Positions 63,003-64,000 of a DNA stretch of 64,000 bases are shown in pieces. The notes under the pieces are model-generated. The model was not told the origin of the DNA. It saw only the letters and a list, made by a program, of their open reading frames with translations, and ran no database searches. The position numbers and the translations under genes are program-made. The stretch is from contig NC_031478.1 in NCBI RefSeq assembly GCF_000006565.2, positions 3,429,127-3,493,126 on the forward strand. Direction: 5' to 3'. This DNA comes from Toxoplasma gondii ME49. Taxonomy: Eukaryota; Apicomplexa; Conoidasida; Eucoccidiorida; Sarcocystidae. How positions within the stretch are numbered: position 1 is the first letter of the stretch; each line of letters starts with the position of its first letter.

Positions 63003-64000
63003 ATCTGCCAACAGCCGACATCCACACGGTAGAGATTTACTAGTGTGGCCCCACACATGTGTTCACGTCCTTGCCATGAAAAGCAGACCACTGTCGGCGA
63101 ACAGGAGACAACCAGGAGCTCCATGCATGAGCGATGCCTGAAAGAACCTGAGGCACTGCAGCGAGACGGGCTTGGACAGACGCGTTTCCAGAGGAAAAAT
63201 GGAGACACACAAAACGCAGAGAATATCAAGGACAGAGACGCAAAGTGGAGGCGGCAGGCTGAGAGGCAGAAAATACTGCAAATCTATAAGACTCCACAAA
63301 TATCCACATGCACACACAAATATATCTATCTATATATATATGTATATATATAGATATATAGTTGAAGGCATGCGTATCGGCCGAAACAAGTAGATGGATA
63401 TCCCATCGCATGCAGACGATCATAGATTGACGAGTGCAAATTCCGGAAAGCGGCAATCTCACCGGTTCTGGCGTGTCTGCGTCTCCGACCTTCTCGTCCG
63501 CCCTCATGGCAACCGAAACTCCTTTCTCTTTCGTGATGCAGCCCACTGGAGCTTCTGCGGTGGCCGCTTCGACCCTCTGTCGGTACTTCTAGGCGTCTCG
63601 AGGTCGTGGAGTCTGCAGGCAAAAACGGTTGAAAAAAGCCACGCCCACGTCCAAACGGCACCCATTTATCTCAGGTTGTTTCCCTTTCTTTGTTCCTCTC
63701 AACGCCTCACGTTCTGCTGTGAAGGTCTGCACGATGTGCGACTCCGAAAAGGACGGGGTGGCCTGATGGTAAGACCCTGAGGACCTTTCCGTCCCTAGAA
63801 TCATAAACAGAATCTCATCTGCTTTGAGTGGCTCGACATATCTTGTATTGTCTTCGATCTCACGGTGTGTAGCAAGTCAACACTCGAAAGTATCCAGTGC
63901 AGAGTTGGGACGTCATGTAGCTTGATCGTCTGTGTTGTTATGCTAATCAAACACGTTTCACCGTTCACAGCAGATATGTCCTCAGGTGAACTTGCTCCAC
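63003..64000. other. 5' region of the RING gene
   Basis: This should contain the promoter, leader and possibly a first exon of the minus-strand RING gene. A short minus-strand frame starting MRADEKVGDADTPEP (ATG at 63507) and ending at a GTGAGA donor could be that exon, but its phase does not match the next acceptor I found. No other gene is evident. Confidence 0.3.
63319..63360. repeat. Imperfect (TA)n microsatellite
   Basis: An interrupted TA/TATC repeat of about 42 bases lies upstream of the RING gene start. Confidence 0.8.

Overview
The window looks like nuclear DNA of a coccidian apicomplexan, almost certainly Toxoplasma gondii or a very close relative such as Hammondia. It has about 50% GC, intron-rich genes with canonical GT-AG borders, long pyrimidine-rich leaders and many (TA)n microsatellites. 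It contains a degenerate cytochrome b fragment of the kind scattered through the Toxoplasma nuclear genome. Two invasion genes are recognisable: GAP45, a single-exon glideosome gene, and a 22-exon gene that I assign to rhoptry neck protein RON3. I recall these lying close together on T. gondii chromosome X; that memory should be checked by search.

Layout, left to right. 1-3.1 kb: no convincing gene. 3.1-7.5 kb (-): five-exon nuclear-looking J-domain protein. 7.5-11.8 kb: intergenic. 11.8-12.5 kb (-): GAP45. 15.9-19.9 kb (-): seven-exon Mei2-like RNA-binding protein with two RRMs. 19.9-24.5 kb: divergent promoter region, with a palindromic pair of GCTAGC motifs about 200 bp before RON3. 24.5-35.1 kb (+): RON3, with a mitochondrial DNA insert in intron 4. 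35.8-36.0 kb (-): an AT-rich candidate exon. 36.4-37.2 kb (+): small coiled-coil protein. 39.8-45.4 kb (-): lysophospholipid acyltransferase carrying a perfect 108-bp tandem duplication across a splice acceptor. 49.5-54.0 kb (+): type II membrane protein with a DUF7164-like domain. About 60.3-63.0 kb (-): RING-type E3 ligase candidate whose last exon is unresolved.

Functionally, GAP45 (motor anchoring under the plasma membrane) and RON3 (rhoptry secretion) both serve host-cell invasion. The other genes are housekeeping or regulatory: chaperone co-factor, RNA binding, membrane-lipid remodelling, probable secretory-pathway glycosyl transfer and ubiquitin ligation. Genes are transcribed individually; there are no operons.

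Exon borders were worked out by hand from splice consensus and reading-phase continuity. The RON3, Mei2-like, DUF7164 and GAP45 models are phase-consistent from start to stop. The acyltransferase (exons 2-3, last exon), the coiled-coil gene (last exon), the J-domain gene (exon 1/2 junction) and the RING gene (both ends) contain less certain steps.
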